Source: Pectobacterium colocasium | GTDB taxonomy: Bacteria > Pseudomonadota > Gammaproteobacteria > Enterobacterales > Enterobacteriaceae | Direction of reading: 5' to 3' | Length of the DNA: 64,000 nt | NCBI RefSeq assembly: GCF_020181655.1 | Contig: NZ_CP084032.1 | Span: 2,418,001-2,482,000, forward strand | Shown: piece by piece, positions 10,691-20,193 of the stretch | Layout of the letters: the number at the start of each line of letters is the position of its first letter | Numbering within the stretch: position 1 is the first letter of the stretch | Position numbers and translations under genes: made by a program | Notes under the pieces: generated by a model | The model's database searches: none | Told to the model about the DNA's origin: nothing | Seen by the model: the letters and a program-made list of their open reading frames with translations, nothing else

Positions 10691-11095
10691 TTAATCCGCA
10701 CTGTGGCACCCCGTCAACGATGCAATGCTGCTTTTCCCTTCTGTAATGAAAGACGGTGATGAAATTGTTACCAAAGGTGGCAGACCATATTTTTCCCGTG
10801 CCCGGTTGCAGGCATCGTTGATCTGTCCATTTTCGCCGGATTGCATAAATTCACGACAGGGTGAAGGGCGATTAACATAAATAGAACAGCTGACGGTATC
10901 CCCGACGGTGCCTTCCAATGCCTGACAGCGAGGTGTTTTGCTGTTTGTTCCTGTCATACAGCGTAAAAAAGGGGAAACGGGTTCGGTGAATTGTGAAGGT
11001 ACAACGCCACCGCCGTCATCGGCTTCAGCCCAATAAAAAGACACTCTGAAATAAGCGCAGCACGCGCCGCAGTGCATACAGGTATTATCGCTCAT
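10691..11095 (-). CDS. YkgJ-family cysteine-cluster protein
   Basis: 134-residue protein with the N-terminal cluster CMHCGACC (about 6-13), plus later cysteines in [28 protein letters not shown] and NDACNRA. This is the YkgJ/UPF0153 family, annotated as putative zinc- or iron-chelating proteins; no biochemical role is firmly known to me. It is longer than E. coli YkgJ (about 109). It is divergent from ompW and is likely the first gene of a unit with yciC. Confidence 0.85.
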   Translation of the reverse strand: MSDNTCMHCGACCAYFRVSFYWAEADDGGGVVPSQFTEPVSPFLRCMTGTNSKTPRCQALEGTVGDTVSCSIYVNRPSPCREFMQSGENGQINDACNRAREKYGLPPLVTISSPSFITEGKSSIASLTGCHSAD

Positions 11096-11218
11096 TGGAT
11101 GACTAACTGCCTCCAGCCAGCGTGAATCACGTTAATGGAAATAAAAATCTACCGTTGAATGCGTTCGCGCGGTAATGCAATTTGCGGACAGCGCACGTTA
11201 TGCACCTTTTGCCATTTA

Positions 11219-11232
11219 TTGATTTGGATCAA
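11219..11232. promoter_or_regulatory. Perfect FNR box upstream of ompW
   Basis: TTGATTTGGATCAA matches the FNR consensus TTGAT-N4-ATCAA exactly and lies about 147 bases before the ompW start, in the 283-base gap shared with the divergent YkgJ-like gene. E. coli ompW is known to be FNR-activated, so anaerobic control of ompW is the likely meaning. It could alternatively act on the divergent gene. Confidence 0.75.
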
Positions 11233-11378
11233 TTTCAGTGTTTTTAATTGGTTAGCGATAAATGATGAAGTTCAATTTGCGTGTAAAATCTTTAAAAGAT
11301 GTGATCTGGCTTAAAACAAGAATACCTACTTAGGGGTATATTTCGCTCGAAATTTAAACCCTATAAATGGAGTGGGTA

Positions 11379-12011
11379 ATGAGAAAGGCATCTTTATTAT
11401 TGTTGGCAGCGGCGCTTATGCCTGCATTGGCACAGGCTCATCAAGCGGGTGATTTTATTGTTCGTGCGGGTACAGCAACCGTGCATCCACGTGAAAGTTC
11501 GGACAATGTACTGGGTTTGGGAGAATTTCAGGTAAATAACAATACTCAGTTGGGTCTGACTTTTAGCTATCTGGTGACGGATAATATTGGGGTTGAATTG
11601 CTGGCGGCTACGCCGTTCAAACACAAAGTCGGCACGCCTGGCACAGGCACGATTGCAGAAGTCAAACACCTGCCGCCGTCACTGGTTGCGCAATACTATT
11701 TTGGTGATGCGCAAGATAAATTACGTCCTTATCTGGGTGTTGGCTTGAATTATACGATGTTCTTCGATGAAAAATTTAATGATACAGGGAAGAACTCAGG
11801 GCTGAGCGATCTGAGCTTGAAGAATTCCTGGGGCCTTGCTGCGCAGGCAGGGTTGGATTACAACCTGGATAAGAATTGGTTAGTCAACATGTCCGTATGG
11901 TGGATGGATATTGATACCGATGTGAAATTTAAAGCCGGTAACGCCCAGCAAAGTATCCATACTAAGCTTGATCCATGGGCCTTTATGTTTGGTGTAGGTT
12001 ATCGCTTCTAA
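11379..12011 (+). CDS. ompW: Outer-membrane protein OmpW
   Basis: Small eight-stranded beta-barrel of the outer membrane with a hydrophobic channel; its physiological substrate is unsettled. It has 210 residues with a signal peptide MRKASLLLLAAALMPALAQA cut before HQAGDF, and a terminal aromatic residue in FGVGYRF, as expected for BAM-dependent insertion. I prefer the ATG at 11379, since the earlier in-frame ATG at 11367 overlaps the GGAG ribosome site. An FNR box lies upstream and an intrinsic terminator follows. Confidence 0.96.
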   Translation: MRKASLLLLAAALMPALAQAHQAGDFIVRAGTATVHPRESSDNVLGLGEFQVNNNTQLGLTFSYLVTDNIGVELLAATPFKHKVGTPGTGTIAEVKHLPPSLVAQYYFGDAQDKLRPYLGVGLNYTMFFDEKFNDTGKNSGLSDLSLKNSWGLAAQAGLDYNLDKNWLVNMSVWWMDIDTDVKFKAGNAQQSIHTKLDPWAFMFGVGYRF

Positions 12012-12041
12012 TCTCATTGCTGATTGGATGTGAAAATAACA

Positions 12042-12073
12042 AAACGGCGACGTTACTCACGTCGCCGTTTTTA
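12042..12073 (+). terminator. Intrinsic terminator of ompW
   Basis: Perfect arms AAACGGCGACG and CGTCGCCGTTT with a 7-base loop and a short T-run. The A-rich left arm could also serve the convergent porin gene. Confidence 0.85.
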
Positions 12074-12143
12074 TAGACACAAAATAACTAACCAATAAAG
12101 AGAACGCTATTTTTATTACATCCGTTATCTATAGGATGAACCA

Positions 12144-12863
12144 TTAGAAACTGTATTGAACACCAACGCGGTAGCGAGTTTGACGCTCGTCAGTTGTTGT
12201 GCTGCCAACAACGTTGCCGACTTCAGCATAAGGCGTCCAGTTTTTATCATATTTATACGCTAATTTAACGTTATGAGTCAGACCATAGTTGTCGCTGTCG
12301 GCGATGTAACCAACAGAGCCAGCTTTAGTTTTCTTATCGTATTCAAATTCGTACTCAACCACAAAGTTCGCTGGCAGTTTATAACCCAACGTACTGGTAA
12401 TGGTATAGCCTTTAACATCAGTAGGATTCGTAGAACCAATTTGATTGCTTCTGCGCAGGTAAGATGCACGGTAGCGTAAGCCATAGTACAGGGAGTCGGT
12501 GATGTTTGCCGTGCCTTTAATATATGGACGATAGTTATTATCGTTTGATGAAGAAACCATGTTCAAGCCAGTTTCCAAACCAAAGGTTTTATCAAATTTG
12601 TACAGGTAGCTGGCGGTGACTTCAGTACCATTGCTGACGGTTTCGTTATAGGGTTTATTTGGGGTCTTGTCGCTGTCAGATTGTCCAAATTTGGCTTCCA
12701 TGGACAGACCGAAGCCGTTGTCAAAACGGTGAGACATCAGCAGGCGATCTTTATGATCGTTCTTTGCCGTGTCTTTCATTTCATGGCGATAGTCAATCGT
12801 CACAGCCATGGAGCTTAAGCTGATTAAGGAAGTTACCACCATCGTCAATATTTTAACTTTCAT
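12144..12863 (-). CDS. KdgM-family oligogalacturonate-type porin
   Basis: Outer-membrane porin related to Dickeya KdgM, which admits pectin-derived oligogalacturonates. It has 239 residues: signal peptide MKVKILTMVVTSLISLSSMA, then VTIDYRHEMKDTAKNDHKDR, the family's typical N-terminal strand. Alternating barrel strands follow, with terminal GVQYSF. The start at 12863 is preferred over one six codons upstream because the signal peptide begins there. Which member (KdgM, KdgN or another) and which substrate cannot be settled by eye. It stands between ompW and trpA, where E. coli has yciGFE, and it supports a plant-associated soft-rot host. Confidence 0.88.
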   Translation of the reverse strand: MKVKILTMVVTSLISLSSMAVTIDYRHEMKDTAKNDHKDRLLMSHRFDNGFGLSMEAKFGQSDSDKTPNKPYNETVSNGTEVTASYLYKFDKTFGLETGLNMVSSSNDNNYRPYIKGTANITDSLYYGLRYRASYLRRSNQIGSTNPTDVKGYTITSTLGYKLPANFVVEYEFEYDKKTKAGSVGYIADSDNYGLTHNVKLAYKYDKNWTPYAEVGNVVGSTTTDERQTRYRVGVQYSF

Positions 12864-13250
12864 TTTATTATCCCAAGTCAAAGAGAATTATTATTTAAAA
12901 ACGCGCTGCCACTTTTGTTCAGCGGTTTTATTTTATTTATTATTTCTTACAGTAATGTGAACAAGATCGTTAAAAAGGAAAAATTTTGAATGATCTTATT
13001 TATGTGATTTTCTTCGTGTTTTATTGGCGGGATTTATGCAGTTTAAAAAATAAATAGTTACTTGGTTTATTTCTTTGTGCTGGGGGTTAATGATTATTTC
13101 AATTTGAAAACATTTCTTACAATTATAGGGAATTAGACATTAAATAATAATTGCGAATATTTCATGTCAATTAAATAAGAAATAATTTGAAACACTATTA
13201 GTGCGCGCGATAGAACTTGCGTTAAGTATCTATCGCGCGCCTGAAAAGCG
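12864..13250. other. AT-rich control region between the porin gene and trpA
   Basis: 387 bases without a gene. It must hold the leftward porin promoter and the trp operon end. Half-matches to the CRP motif are visible (AATGTGAAC near 12955; TATGTGATT near 13002), and TTGAAAACATTTC (13106-13118) is loosely KdgR-like. None is good enough to call, and I see no clear trp terminator apart from GCGCGCGATAGA paired with TCTATCGCGCGC (13202-13240). Confidence 0.5.
13202..13240 (-). terminator. Strong hairpin after trpA
   Basis: GCGCGCGATAGA (about 13203-13214) pairs with TCTATCGCGCGC (about 13229-13240) about ten bases downstream of the trpA stop in the transcribed direction. The sequence beyond it on the minus strand (ACTAATAGTGTTTC) has no real T-run, so it may be a Rho-assisted end or an mRNA-protecting stem. 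Confidence 0.55.
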
Positions 13251-14057
13251 CTATGAACGCGTAGCGGCTTTCATTTCACTTACAAAGGTGTGTAACTCTG
13301 ACAGCATGACGTCAGGCTGGTTCAGATTTTTTTCGATAATCCGCACGATCGCCGAGCCAGAAATGGCACCCGCTGCGCCTGATGCTAATGTTTCCCGCAC
13401 TTGAGCCGGATCGGAAATGCCAAATCCTTGCAGCGGAGGAGCGGCATGATACTCGTTCAGTTTGGCTACCAAATGGTTCAGCGGCAGTTGGGCGCGTTTT
13501 TCTGTCCCGGTTACGCCCGCGCGTGACACTAAATAGGTGTAGCCACGGCCATAGGATGCGATCTCGCGCAATAACTCATCGTCGGCATTGGGCGGGCAGA
13601 TAAAAATAGGGGCAATGGCATGCCGCAGCGCAGCCGTACGGAAAGGGGCGGATTCTTCTACCGGAACATCTGCGACTAACACCGAGTCAACACCAACCTG
13701 TGCGCAGCGCTGATAGAATTCATCAATACCGTTGCTGAAGACCAAATTGGCATACATCAGCAGGCCAATCGGGATTTCCGGGTATTTCTGGCGAATCGTC
13801 GCCAGCATTTCGAAGCACTGGCCGGGTGTGACGCCAGCGGCAAAGGCGCGCAGGTTGGCATCCTGAATGGTTGGACCATCCGCCAGCGGGTCAGAGAAGG
13901 GCACACCCAGCTCCAGCGCATCGGCACCCGCGGCAATGAGCGTATCGATAATTTTCAGGGATTGCTCGGGAGACGGATCGCCCAGCGTCACAAACGGAAC
14001 GAATGCGCCTTCCTTTTTCTCCGACAGGCGAGTAAACAGTTGTTGATAACGCTCCAT
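13251..14057 (-). CDS. trpA: Tryptophan synthase alpha subunit
   Basis: Cleaves indole-3-glycerol phosphate to indole, which is channelled to TrpB. The 268 residues equal the E. coli length. Catalytic E49 ([10 protein letters not shown]) and D60 (PLADGPTIQ) are both present. The start overlaps the trpB stop by one base (TAATG), which suggests translational coupling. It is the last gene of the operon trpLEGDCFBA. Confidence 0.98.
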   Translation of the reverse strand: MERYQQLFTRLSEKKEGAFVPFVTLGDPSPEQSLKIIDTLIAAGADALELGVPFSDPLADGPTIQDANLRAFAAGVTPGQCFEMLATIRQKYPEIPIGLLMYANLVFSNGIDEFYQRCAQVGVDSVLVADVPVEESAPFRTAALRHAIAPIFICPPNADDELLREIASYGRGYTYLVSRAGVTGTEKRAQLPLNHLVAKLNEYHAAPPLQGFGISDPAQVRETLASGAAGAISGSAIVRIIEKNLNQPDVMLSELHTFVSEMKAATRS

Positions 14058-15247
14058 TACATTTCTCCCCGATCTTTCAAAATATCGTGCACGGTAAAGA
14101 TGTCTTTATCACCACGGCCGGACAGGTTGACCACCAGCAGTTGCTCTTTCTCTGGCTCCGCTTTAATCATCTTCAACGCGTGCGCCAGCGCGTGGGAGGA
14201 TTCCAGCGCGGGGATAATCCCTTCGCTGCGGCAGAGCGTTTTGAAGGCATCCAACGCTTCGTCATCGGTAATCGAGACATAGTCAGCGCGACCGATGCTG
14301 TTCAGGTAGGCGTGCTGCGGACCTACCGATGGGAAATCCAGCCCGGCGGAAATCGAGTAGGATTCTTCAATTTGTCCGTCGGACGTTTGCATCATCGGGG
14401 ACTTCATGCCGAAATAGATACCGAGACGACCGTGTTTTAACGGTGCGCCGTGCTGCCCGGATTCAATGCCTAAACCGCCAGGCTCAATGCCGATCAGCCT
14501 GACACTGGTATCGTCGATGAAATCAGCAAACATCCCAATCGCGTTAGAGCCACCGCCGACGCAGGCCAATACCGCATCCGGCAAGCGACCTTCTTTTTCC
14601 AGAATCTGGGCTTTCGTCTCTTCGCCAATCATGCGTTGAAACTCGCGCACGATCGTCGGGTAAGGGTGCGGGCCTGCCGCCGTTCCCAGAAGATAGTGTG
14701 CGGTCTCATAGCTGCCAGACCAGTCACGCAACGCTTCGTTACAGGCATCTTTCAGCGTAGAAGAACCGCTGTGAACAGGAATGACTTCTGCCCCCATCAG
14801 GCGCATACGGAAGACGTTTGGTGACTGGCGCTCAACGTCCTTTGCTCCCATATAAACGCGGCATTTCAGGCCGAGAAGGGCGCAAGCCAGCGCTGTCGCG
14901 ACACCGTGTTGGCCTGCACCGGTTTCAGCGATGATTTCGCTTTTACCCATGCGCTTCGCCAGCAATGCCTGTCCGAGTACCTGATTGGTTTTGTGCGCGC
15001 CGCCGTGTAGCAGGTCTTCGCGTTTCAGGTACAGCTTGGTTTTCGTCCCAGCAGTCAGGTTTTGACACAGGGTTAGCGCCGTTGGGCGACCCGCATAGTT
15101 TTTCAGCAGATCGGTAAATTCGGCTTGAAAGTCAGGATCTTTTTGTGCGCTGACGAAAGCCTCTTCCAGCTGGCGTAACGCTGGGATGAGAATCTGCGGA
15201 ACAAATTGTCCGCCGAATTCACCGAAGTAAGGGTTGAGTAATGTCAT
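14057..15247 (-). CDS. trpB: Tryptophan synthase beta subunit
   Basis: PLP enzyme that condenses indole with serine. The 396 residues contain the PLP lysine K87 in HGGAHKTNQ and the glycine-rich phosphate loop [10 protein letters not shown]. The ATG at 15247 ([13 protein letters not shown]) matches the family start; a frame extending 51 codons upstream overlaps trpCF and is not real. It lies 16 bases after trpCF. Confidence 0.98.
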   Translation of the reverse strand: MTLLNPYFGEFGGQFVPQILIPALRQLEEAFVSAQKDPDFQAEFTDLLKNYAGRPTALTLCQNLTAGTKTKLYLKREDLLHGGAHKTNQVLGQALLAKRMGKSEIIAETGAGQHGVATALACALLGLKCRVYMGAKDVERQSPNVFRMRLMGAEVIPVHSGSSTLKDACNEALRDWSGSYETAHYLLGTAAGPHPYPTIVREFQRMIGEETKAQILEKEGRLPDAVLACVGGGSNAIGMFADFIDDTSVRLIGIEPGGLGIESGQHGAPLKHGRLGIYFGMKSPMMQTSDGQIEESYSISAGLDFPSVGPQHAYLNSIGRADYVSITDDEALDAFKTLCRSEGIIPALESSHALAHALKMIKAEPEKEQLLVVNLSGRGDKDIFTVHDILKDRGEM

Positions 15248-15263
15248 AATGTTCCCGTCTATT

Positions 15264-16631
15264 TTAGTGTTGCGGCTGACGTAGCGTCGCAAAAACCGCA
15301 GCAATTTTCTGTGAGTCTTTTTTTCCCGGCTCGCTTTCGACCCCGGAATTAAAATCCAGCCCTGCGCAACCTTGCTGTGCTGCCAGCGCGCAGTTATCAC
15401 TATTCAGGCCGCCGGCCAATAGCACGTTATCCAATGATTGGTTTGCCAGCAGCGACCAGTTGAAGGTTTTCCCGCTGCCGCCCTGACCGTTGTCGAACAC
15501 GTAGCGATCGACATGGACGAGATCGCGCGCTGGCAGCGTATCTGCGATGCTCAGTGCTTTCCAAATCTGGCAAGCCGCAGGTAATTGCTGACGTAGCTGG
15601 TTGATCGTCTGTTGATCCTCATCACCGTGCAGTTGAACGGCCGCTAACCCTAACTGCGTCGTGATAGCAACAATGTGTTCGACGGGCGCATTGCGGAAAA
15701 CACCGACATAGCGCAGTGGAGCGCCAGTCATCACGTCAGTGGCTTGTTTGGCATCAACGTAGCGTGGGGAACTGGCGACGAAGATTAAACCGCCGTAGAG
15801 CGCACCTGCTTGATAGGCGGCCTGTGCATCTTCTGCGCGCGTCAGGCCGCAGACCTTGTTTTCTCCCAAAATAACGCGGCGTACCGCGCCGTTCAGATCC
15901 GGCTCGGACATTAGCGAACTGCCGATCAGGAATCCCTGAGCAAAAGCGCTGAGTTCACGAATCTGCGCATGGCGATTGATGCCGGATTCACTGATTACGG
16001 TGACGCCAGCAGGCAGACGCGGGGCGAGCGTTCGGGTGCGATTGAGATCAATGGAGAGGTCGCGCAGGTCGCGGTTGTTGATCCCGACGACGCGCGCTTC
16101 CAATTGAATGGCCCGCTGTAACTCTTCTTCATTACTGACTTCCGTCAACACGCCTAGCTTCAGGCTGTGCGCCACGTCGGCCAGTTGCTGGTATTGCTCG
16201 TTGTCCAGCACAGACAGCATCAGCAGGATGGCATCGGCCTGATAGTAGCGAGCCAGATAGATCTGGTAAGGCGAAATAATAAAGTCTTTGCACAATACCG
16301 GCTGGTGCACCGCCGCACTGACTTGAGGCAGAAAGGCAAAGTCGCCCTGAAAATATTTCTCGTCGGTCAAAACAGAAATAGCGGACGCGTAATCTTTATA
16401 GACCTGGGCAATGGCTACCGGGTCGAAATCGTCGCGAATCAATCCTTTTGACGGTGACGCTTTTTTGCATTCCAGAATAAACGCGGGCTTATCCTGTTTC
16501 AGTGCCTGATAAAAGTCACGCTGACTGGGCACGATTTCATGCTGAAAAGAGGCCAATGGCTGTGCTTTTTCTCTCTCGGCAACCCAGAGCGCCTTATCGC
16601 GCACAATTTTATGTAATACGGTTTCCTGCAT
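15264..16631 (-). CDS. trpC: Bifunctional indole-3-glycerol-phosphate synthase / phosphoribosylanthranilate isomerase
   Basis: Two fused TIM barrels that carry out consecutive tryptophan steps. The 455 residues have the IGPS half at about 1-255 (catalytic Lys/Glu in [13 protein letters not shown]) and the PRAI half from about 256 ([14 protein letters not shown], catalytic Cys). Fusion is the usual enterobacterial form. The ATG at 16631 ([14 protein letters not shown]) is chosen over an upstream extension that runs back into trpD. It is 7 bases after trpD. Confidence 0.97.
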   Translation of the reverse strand: MQETVLHKIVRDKALWVAEREKAQPLASFQHEIVPSQRDFYQALKQDKPAFILECKKASPSKGLIRDDFDPVAIAQVYKDYASAISVLTDEKYFQGDFAFLPQVSAAVHQPVLCKDFIISPYQIYLARYYQADAILLMLSVLDNEQYQQLADVAHSLKLGVLTEVSNEEELQRAIQLEARVVGINNRDLRDLSIDLNRTRTLAPRLPAGVTVISESGINRHAQIRELSAFAQGFLIGSSLMSEPDLNGAVRRVILGENKVCGLTRAEDAQAAYQAGALYGGLIFVASSPRYVDAKQATDVMTGAPLRYVGVFRNAPVEHIVAITTQLGLAAVQLHGDEDQQTINQLRQQLPAACQIWKALSIADTLPARDLVHVDRYVFDNGQGGSGKTFNWSLLANQSLDNVLLAGGLNSDNCALAAQQGCAGLDFNSGVESEPGKKDSQKIAAVFATLRQPQH

Positions 16632-16638
16632 GGTTCCA

Positions 16639-17703
16639 TTATCCTCTGGCGGACAGGGCGATAACGCGCTGATAAGCCTGTCCACTATGAATGACTTCAA
16701 GCGCCTGTTGCGCATTTTGGCGCAAATTTTCTTGTCCGAATAATCTCAGGAGCAACGCAACATTGGCGGCAACCGCAGCAGCGTGCGCGCGTTCACCTTT
16801 ACCTTGTAGCAGTGACGCGAGAATGTCACGGTTTTCTTCTGGCGTACCGCCTTGTAAAGCGGACAGCGGATACGCATCCAGACCAAAATCGCGGTGCGTC
16901 AGTTCGTAGGTTTCAATCTCGCCATTGTGTAATTCGGCAACCTGTGTTGGTGCATGAATGGCGACTTCATCCATCCCGCCACCGTGTACGACAGCGGCAC
17001 GCTGGTAGCCCAGCACTTTCAGCGTTTCGGCGATAGGGCGAACCAACTCCGGGCTATACACGCCAATCAGCGCCAATGGCGGACGAGCAGGGTTAACCAA
17101 CGGCCCCAACACGTTGAAGACCGTGCGGGTTTTCAACTGCTGACGCACTGGCATCGCATGGCGGAAACCCAGATGATATTGCGGAGCAAACAGGAAACAC
17201 ACCCCCAGGTCGTCCAGCGCCTGGCGTGAATCCTGCGCGCTCATATCCAGCTTAATACCGAAAGCAGAGAGCAAGTCGGAGGAACCGGAGCGACTGGATA
17301 CGCTGCGGTTGCCGTGCTTGGCGATTTTCAGGCCGCAACTGGCGGCGACGAAAGCGCTGGCAGTTGAAATGTTAATGCTGTTGGTACCGTCACCGCCTGT
17401 GCCGACGATGTCGGCAAATAAATAGTCAGGGCGGGGGAAAGGTTGCGCATCGGCCAGTAAGGCCGTGGCGGCACCGGCGATCTCGTCGGGATGCTCGCCG
17501 CGCACTTTCATGCTAATCAACGCCGCTGCCAGTTGGCTGGCTTCCAGCTCACCGCGAATAATGGCACCAAACAGCGCCTGACTTTCCTGACGGCTGATGT
17601 TGTCCGCGCGGTATAATTTTTCCAAGATAGTTTGCATGGTGGCGACATCCTGATCAGAAAACGGTTGTTCAGAAAATGGGCGTGTAGAAGACAGTTGCAT
17701 CAT
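16639..17703 (-). CDS. trpD: Anthranilate phosphoribosyltransferase (stand-alone)
   Basis: Transfers phosphoribose from PRPP to anthranilate. The 354-residue frame contains the PRPP-binding [14 protein letters not shown] (about 101-114) and [15 protein letters not shown]. Unlike in E. coli it is not fused to trpG. The ATG pair at 17703/17700 has a good GAGGGA ribosome site right after the trpG stop. Family similarity begins only at [18 protein letters not shown] (ATG at 17637, residue 23), so the first 22 residues are either a short extension or untranslated. Confidence 0.95.
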   Translation of the reverse strand: MMQLSSTRPFSEQPFSDQDVATMQTILEKLYRADNISRQESQALFGAIIRGELEASQLAAALISMKVRGEHPDEIAGAATALLADAQPFPRPDYLFADIVGTGGDGTNSINISTASAFVAASCGLKIAKHGNRSVSSRSGSSDLLSAFGIKLDMSAQDSRQALDDLGVCFLFAPQYHLGFRHAMPVRQQLKTRTVFNVLGPLVNPARPPLALIGVYSPELVRPIAETLKVLGYQRAAVVHGGGMDEVAIHAPTQVAELHNGEIETYELTHRDFGLDAYPLSALQGGTPEENRDILASLLQGKGERAHAAAVAANVALLLRLFGQENLRQNAQQALEVIHSGQAYQRVIALSARG

Positions 17704-17714
17704 CGTATCCCTCG

Positions 17715-18293
17715 TTAAGCCAGCGCCCAGTCCAACGTTTGTTCCAGCAGTCGTGCACCGTGCGTGGTCAGGATTGACTCCGGATGGAATTGGAAACCGC
17801 AGACGCGGTCGGCGTCGTTACGCACGGCCATCACCATCGTGTTGAAGTGCGCGTTGACGGTCAGCGTAGAAGGAATACGGCTGCCGACCAGCGAGTGGTA
17901 GCGAGCGACCGGTAACGGGTGCGGCAAACCGCTAAACATACCGCTGGCATCGTGGTCGATGGCCGACGCTTTGCCGTGCAGGATTTCACCTGCCTGACCA
18001 ACATGGCCGCCATAGGCTTCCACAATGGCCTGATGGCCGAGGCAAATACCAATAATCGGCAACTGACCGCGCAGACGTTGCAGCAGTTCCGGCATGCAGC
18101 CTGCTTCGGCTGGGGTACCGGGGCCGGGGGAAAGCATAAGAATCGGTTTTTCCATTTGCTGTAACCGCGCGATGATGACATCGGCAGGCAGATGGTTGCG
18201 GTAAATCACGACCTGATGACCGCTGGCACGCAGCTGATCCACCAGGTTGTAGGTGAATGAGTCGATATTATCGAGCAGCAGAATGTCGGCCAT
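17715..18293 (-). CDS. trpG: Anthranilate synthase component II (glutamine amidotransferase)
   Basis: Class I glutamine amidotransferase that supplies ammonia to TrpE. The 192 residues have nucleophile C84 in GICLGHQA and the H170/E172 pair in FQFHPESI. It starts within the trpE stop (TGATG overlap) and ends 11 bases before trpD. In E. coli this domain is fused to TrpD; a separate trpG is also found in Serratia. Confidence 0.97.
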   Translation of the reverse strand: MADILLLDNIDSFTYNLVDQLRASGHQVVIYRNHLPADVIIARLQQMEKPILMLSPGPGTPAEAGCMPELLQRLRGQLPIIGICLGHQAIVEAYGGHVGQAGEILHGKASAIDHDASGMFSGLPHPLPVARYHSLVGSRIPSTLTVNAHFNTMVMAVRNDADRVCGFQFHPESILTTHGARLLEQTLDWALA

Positions 18294-19855
18294 CAGAAGA
18301 TCTCCTTTGCATGGTGCGCGCTGGCAATCGCGCGCAGTACGGCCCGCGCTTTATTACGCGTTTCGTCGGCTTCAGCCTGAGGGTTGGAATCCAGCACCAC
18401 GCCTGCACCTGCCTGAACGGTGGCAATGCCGTCTTCGACATAGGCGGAGCGAATAACGATGCAGGTATCCAGATCGCCGTGTGCAGTGAAGTAACCCACT
18501 GCGCCGCCGTAGCTGCCGCGACGGGTTTTCTCACTTTCGGCAATCAACTGCATTGCCCGAACTTTCGGTGCACCGCTCAACGTGCCCATATTCATGCAGG
18601 CGCGGTAGGCGTGCAGCACATCCAGATCTTCACGTAATGTTCCCACCACACGAGAAACCAGATGCATTACAAAGGAATAACGGTCAACTTTGGTCAAGTC
18701 AGCAACGTAACGGCTGCCCGGCTGGCAGATGCGCGCCAGATCGTTACGGGCTAAATCCACCAACATCAGATGTTCTGCCAGCTCTTTATGGTCGGTACGC
18801 ATTTCCAGCTCAATACGGCTATCGAGGTCGCGATCCAATGAGCCATCGGCGCGACGACCGCGCGGACGGGTGCCGGCAATCGGGTAGATTTCGATTTGGC
18901 GACTGTCGGCATCGTATTTCAGCGAGCTTTCCGGCGAGGCGCCGAACAGCGTGAAATCCTGATCCTGCATGTAAAACATGTAAGGGCTGGGGTTATTGTC
19001 TTTCAGCGTTTGGTAAGCTGCCAGGGGGGAAGGGCACGGCAGAGAGAAACGGCGCGACGGCACGACCTGAAAAATTTCACCGATGCGGATGGCTTCCTGC
19101 ATTTGGCTGACAACCTCGCCGAAGGCTTCATCGCTCTGATTGCAGCTCAGCGTCATCGTCTCGATAGACTGGCGCGGCAGCGCGGGTGCGGGCTGAGTCA
19201 GCTGGAATTGCAGCTGTTCCAGACGCTGTTGCAGACGCTGCTTTTCGCTGTGGTTTGGCGTAAACAGGCTGGCTTGCAGTGAGGTCACGCGTTTTTGGTG
19301 ATCGAGTACCAGCAGTGTTTCTGCCAGATAGAAACAAAAGTCCGGGCAGCGTTGTTGCTGGCTCAGCGCGGGTAACGCTTCGAATCCAGCCACCAGATCG
19401 TAAGCGAACAGGCCACCGAGGAACATCGCTTCACGTTCGTCTGCCGGGCAGGCAACCAGCGTCAAAATCTGGCGTAAAGCATCAAAGACCGACAGCGAAC
19501 GCAGACGAGCGTCTTCATCCTGCATGACGTCTGCTTGTGGGAAGGTGAGTTCACGACCGTTCGGACGCGGCTGATTAATAATCTCTGCCGGCAGTGCGGC
19601 ATCCAAAAGCGGCAGGAGGCTGGCGCCGTTTGCCGTTAATGCCTGAATGGAAACGAGTGGGCCCAGTGCCGTGATACGCAGCGCGCTATCAACGATTAAC
19701 AGGCTTTTCAGGTTTTCCTTGCTGTCGATTTCAGCTGACTCTAACAGCAACGTGGCAGGTCTGGCACCGCAGAGCTGATGGAAGATGGCGCTAGGGTCGT
19801 TACGGTAAACGGCCTCGGTACGCAGCAGTTCCAGTGTAGGTTGTGTTGTTTGCAT
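18293..19855 (-). CDS. trpE: Anthranilate synthase component I
   Basis: Makes anthranilate from chorismate with TrpG. The 520 residues have the feedback-inhibition motif LLES (residues 37-40, equivalent to E. coli S40) near the N-terminus. The C-terminal chorismate-binding domain shows [25 protein letters not shown] and [13 protein letters not shown]. The ATG at 19855 ([18 protein letters not shown]) matches the family start; an upstream frame extension runs through the attenuator and is not real. First structural gene of the operon. Confidence 0.97.
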   Translation of the reverse strand: MQTTQPTLELLRTEAVYRNDPSAIFHQLCGARPATLLLESAEIDSKENLKSLLIVDSALRITALGPLVSIQALTANGASLLPLLDAALPAEIINQPRPNGRELTFPQADVMQDEDARLRSLSVFDALRQILTLVACPADEREAMFLGGLFAYDLVAGFEALPALSQQQRCPDFCFYLAETLLVLDHQKRVTSLQASLFTPNHSEKQRLQQRLEQLQFQLTQPAPALPRQSIETMTLSCNQSDEAFGEVVSQMQEAIRIGEIFQVVPSRRFSLPCPSPLAAYQTLKDNNPSPYMFYMQDQDFTLFGASPESSLKYDADSRQIEIYPIAGTRPRGRRADGSLDRDLDSRIELEMRTDHKELAEHLMLVDLARNDLARICQPGSRYVADLTKVDRYSFVMHLVSRVVGTLREDLDVLHAYRACMNMGTLSGAPKVRAMQLIAESEKTRRGSYGGAVGYFTAHGDLDTCIVIRSAYVEDGIATVQAGAGVVLDSNPQAEADETRNKARAVLRAIASAHHAKEIF

Positions 19856-19888
19856 TCTTGCTACCCGTTTTAATGTTGTGCCCATCAA

Positions 19889-19916
19889 ATAAAAAGCCCG
19901 CTGAGTTAAGCGGGCC
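19889..19916 (-). terminator. trp attenuator terminator (3:4 hairpin)
   Basis: On the minus strand GCCCGCT pairs with AGCGGGC (19896-19915) and is followed by TTTTTATTT, about 40 bases upstream of trpE. A GCGGG segment inside the end of trpL can pair with the left arm as the competing antiterminator. The layout is that of the classical E. coli trp attenuator. Confidence 0.9.
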
Positions 19917-19953
19917 TGGGAATATCTGCATGTGTGATAACAGCGATGCGTGA

Positions 19954-20016
19954 TTAGTCCACCCGCGAGAGGGAAGAGCGCCACCAACCATGCTTCATCA
20001 TTTTCTGCGTTACCAT
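19954..20016 (-). CDS. trpL: trp operon leader peptide TrpL
   Basis: Short attenuation peptide read as [20 protein letters not shown] (20 residues), with tandem Trp codons TGGTGG at residues 11-12. Ribosome stalling at these codons under tryptophan shortage would free the antiterminator. Two further in-frame ATGs lie just upstream (20022 and 20025), so up to three residues could be added. The E. coli peptide has the same GWWR core but is 14 residues long. Confidence 0.9.
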   Translation of the reverse strand: MVTQKMMKHGWWRSSLSRVD

Positions 20017-20060
20017 TATCATCATCTCGCGGTTTGGGTTCGAATTACTGCACTGAGCTT

Positions 20061-20096
20061 GCGTACTAGTTAACTGGTTCGGTGATAAAATGTCAA
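20061..20096 (-). promoter_or_regulatory. trp promoter with overlapping TrpR operator
   Basis: On the minus strand, -35 TTGACA (20091-20096), a 17-base spacer and -10 TTAACT (20068-20073). The -10 is embedded in the operator GAACCAGTTAACTAGTACGC (20061-20080), which differs from the E. coli trp operator in a single base by memory. TrpR-tryptophan would block polymerase directly. Confidence 0.93.
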
Positions 20097-20193
20097 CACC
20101 TTCAATAGGATTATTTTATTACTCAGTAAACGGTGGACATTACCATTTGCTTCCTATTAATGGCATCATGCGACTTTCGTATGATTTTTGTTA

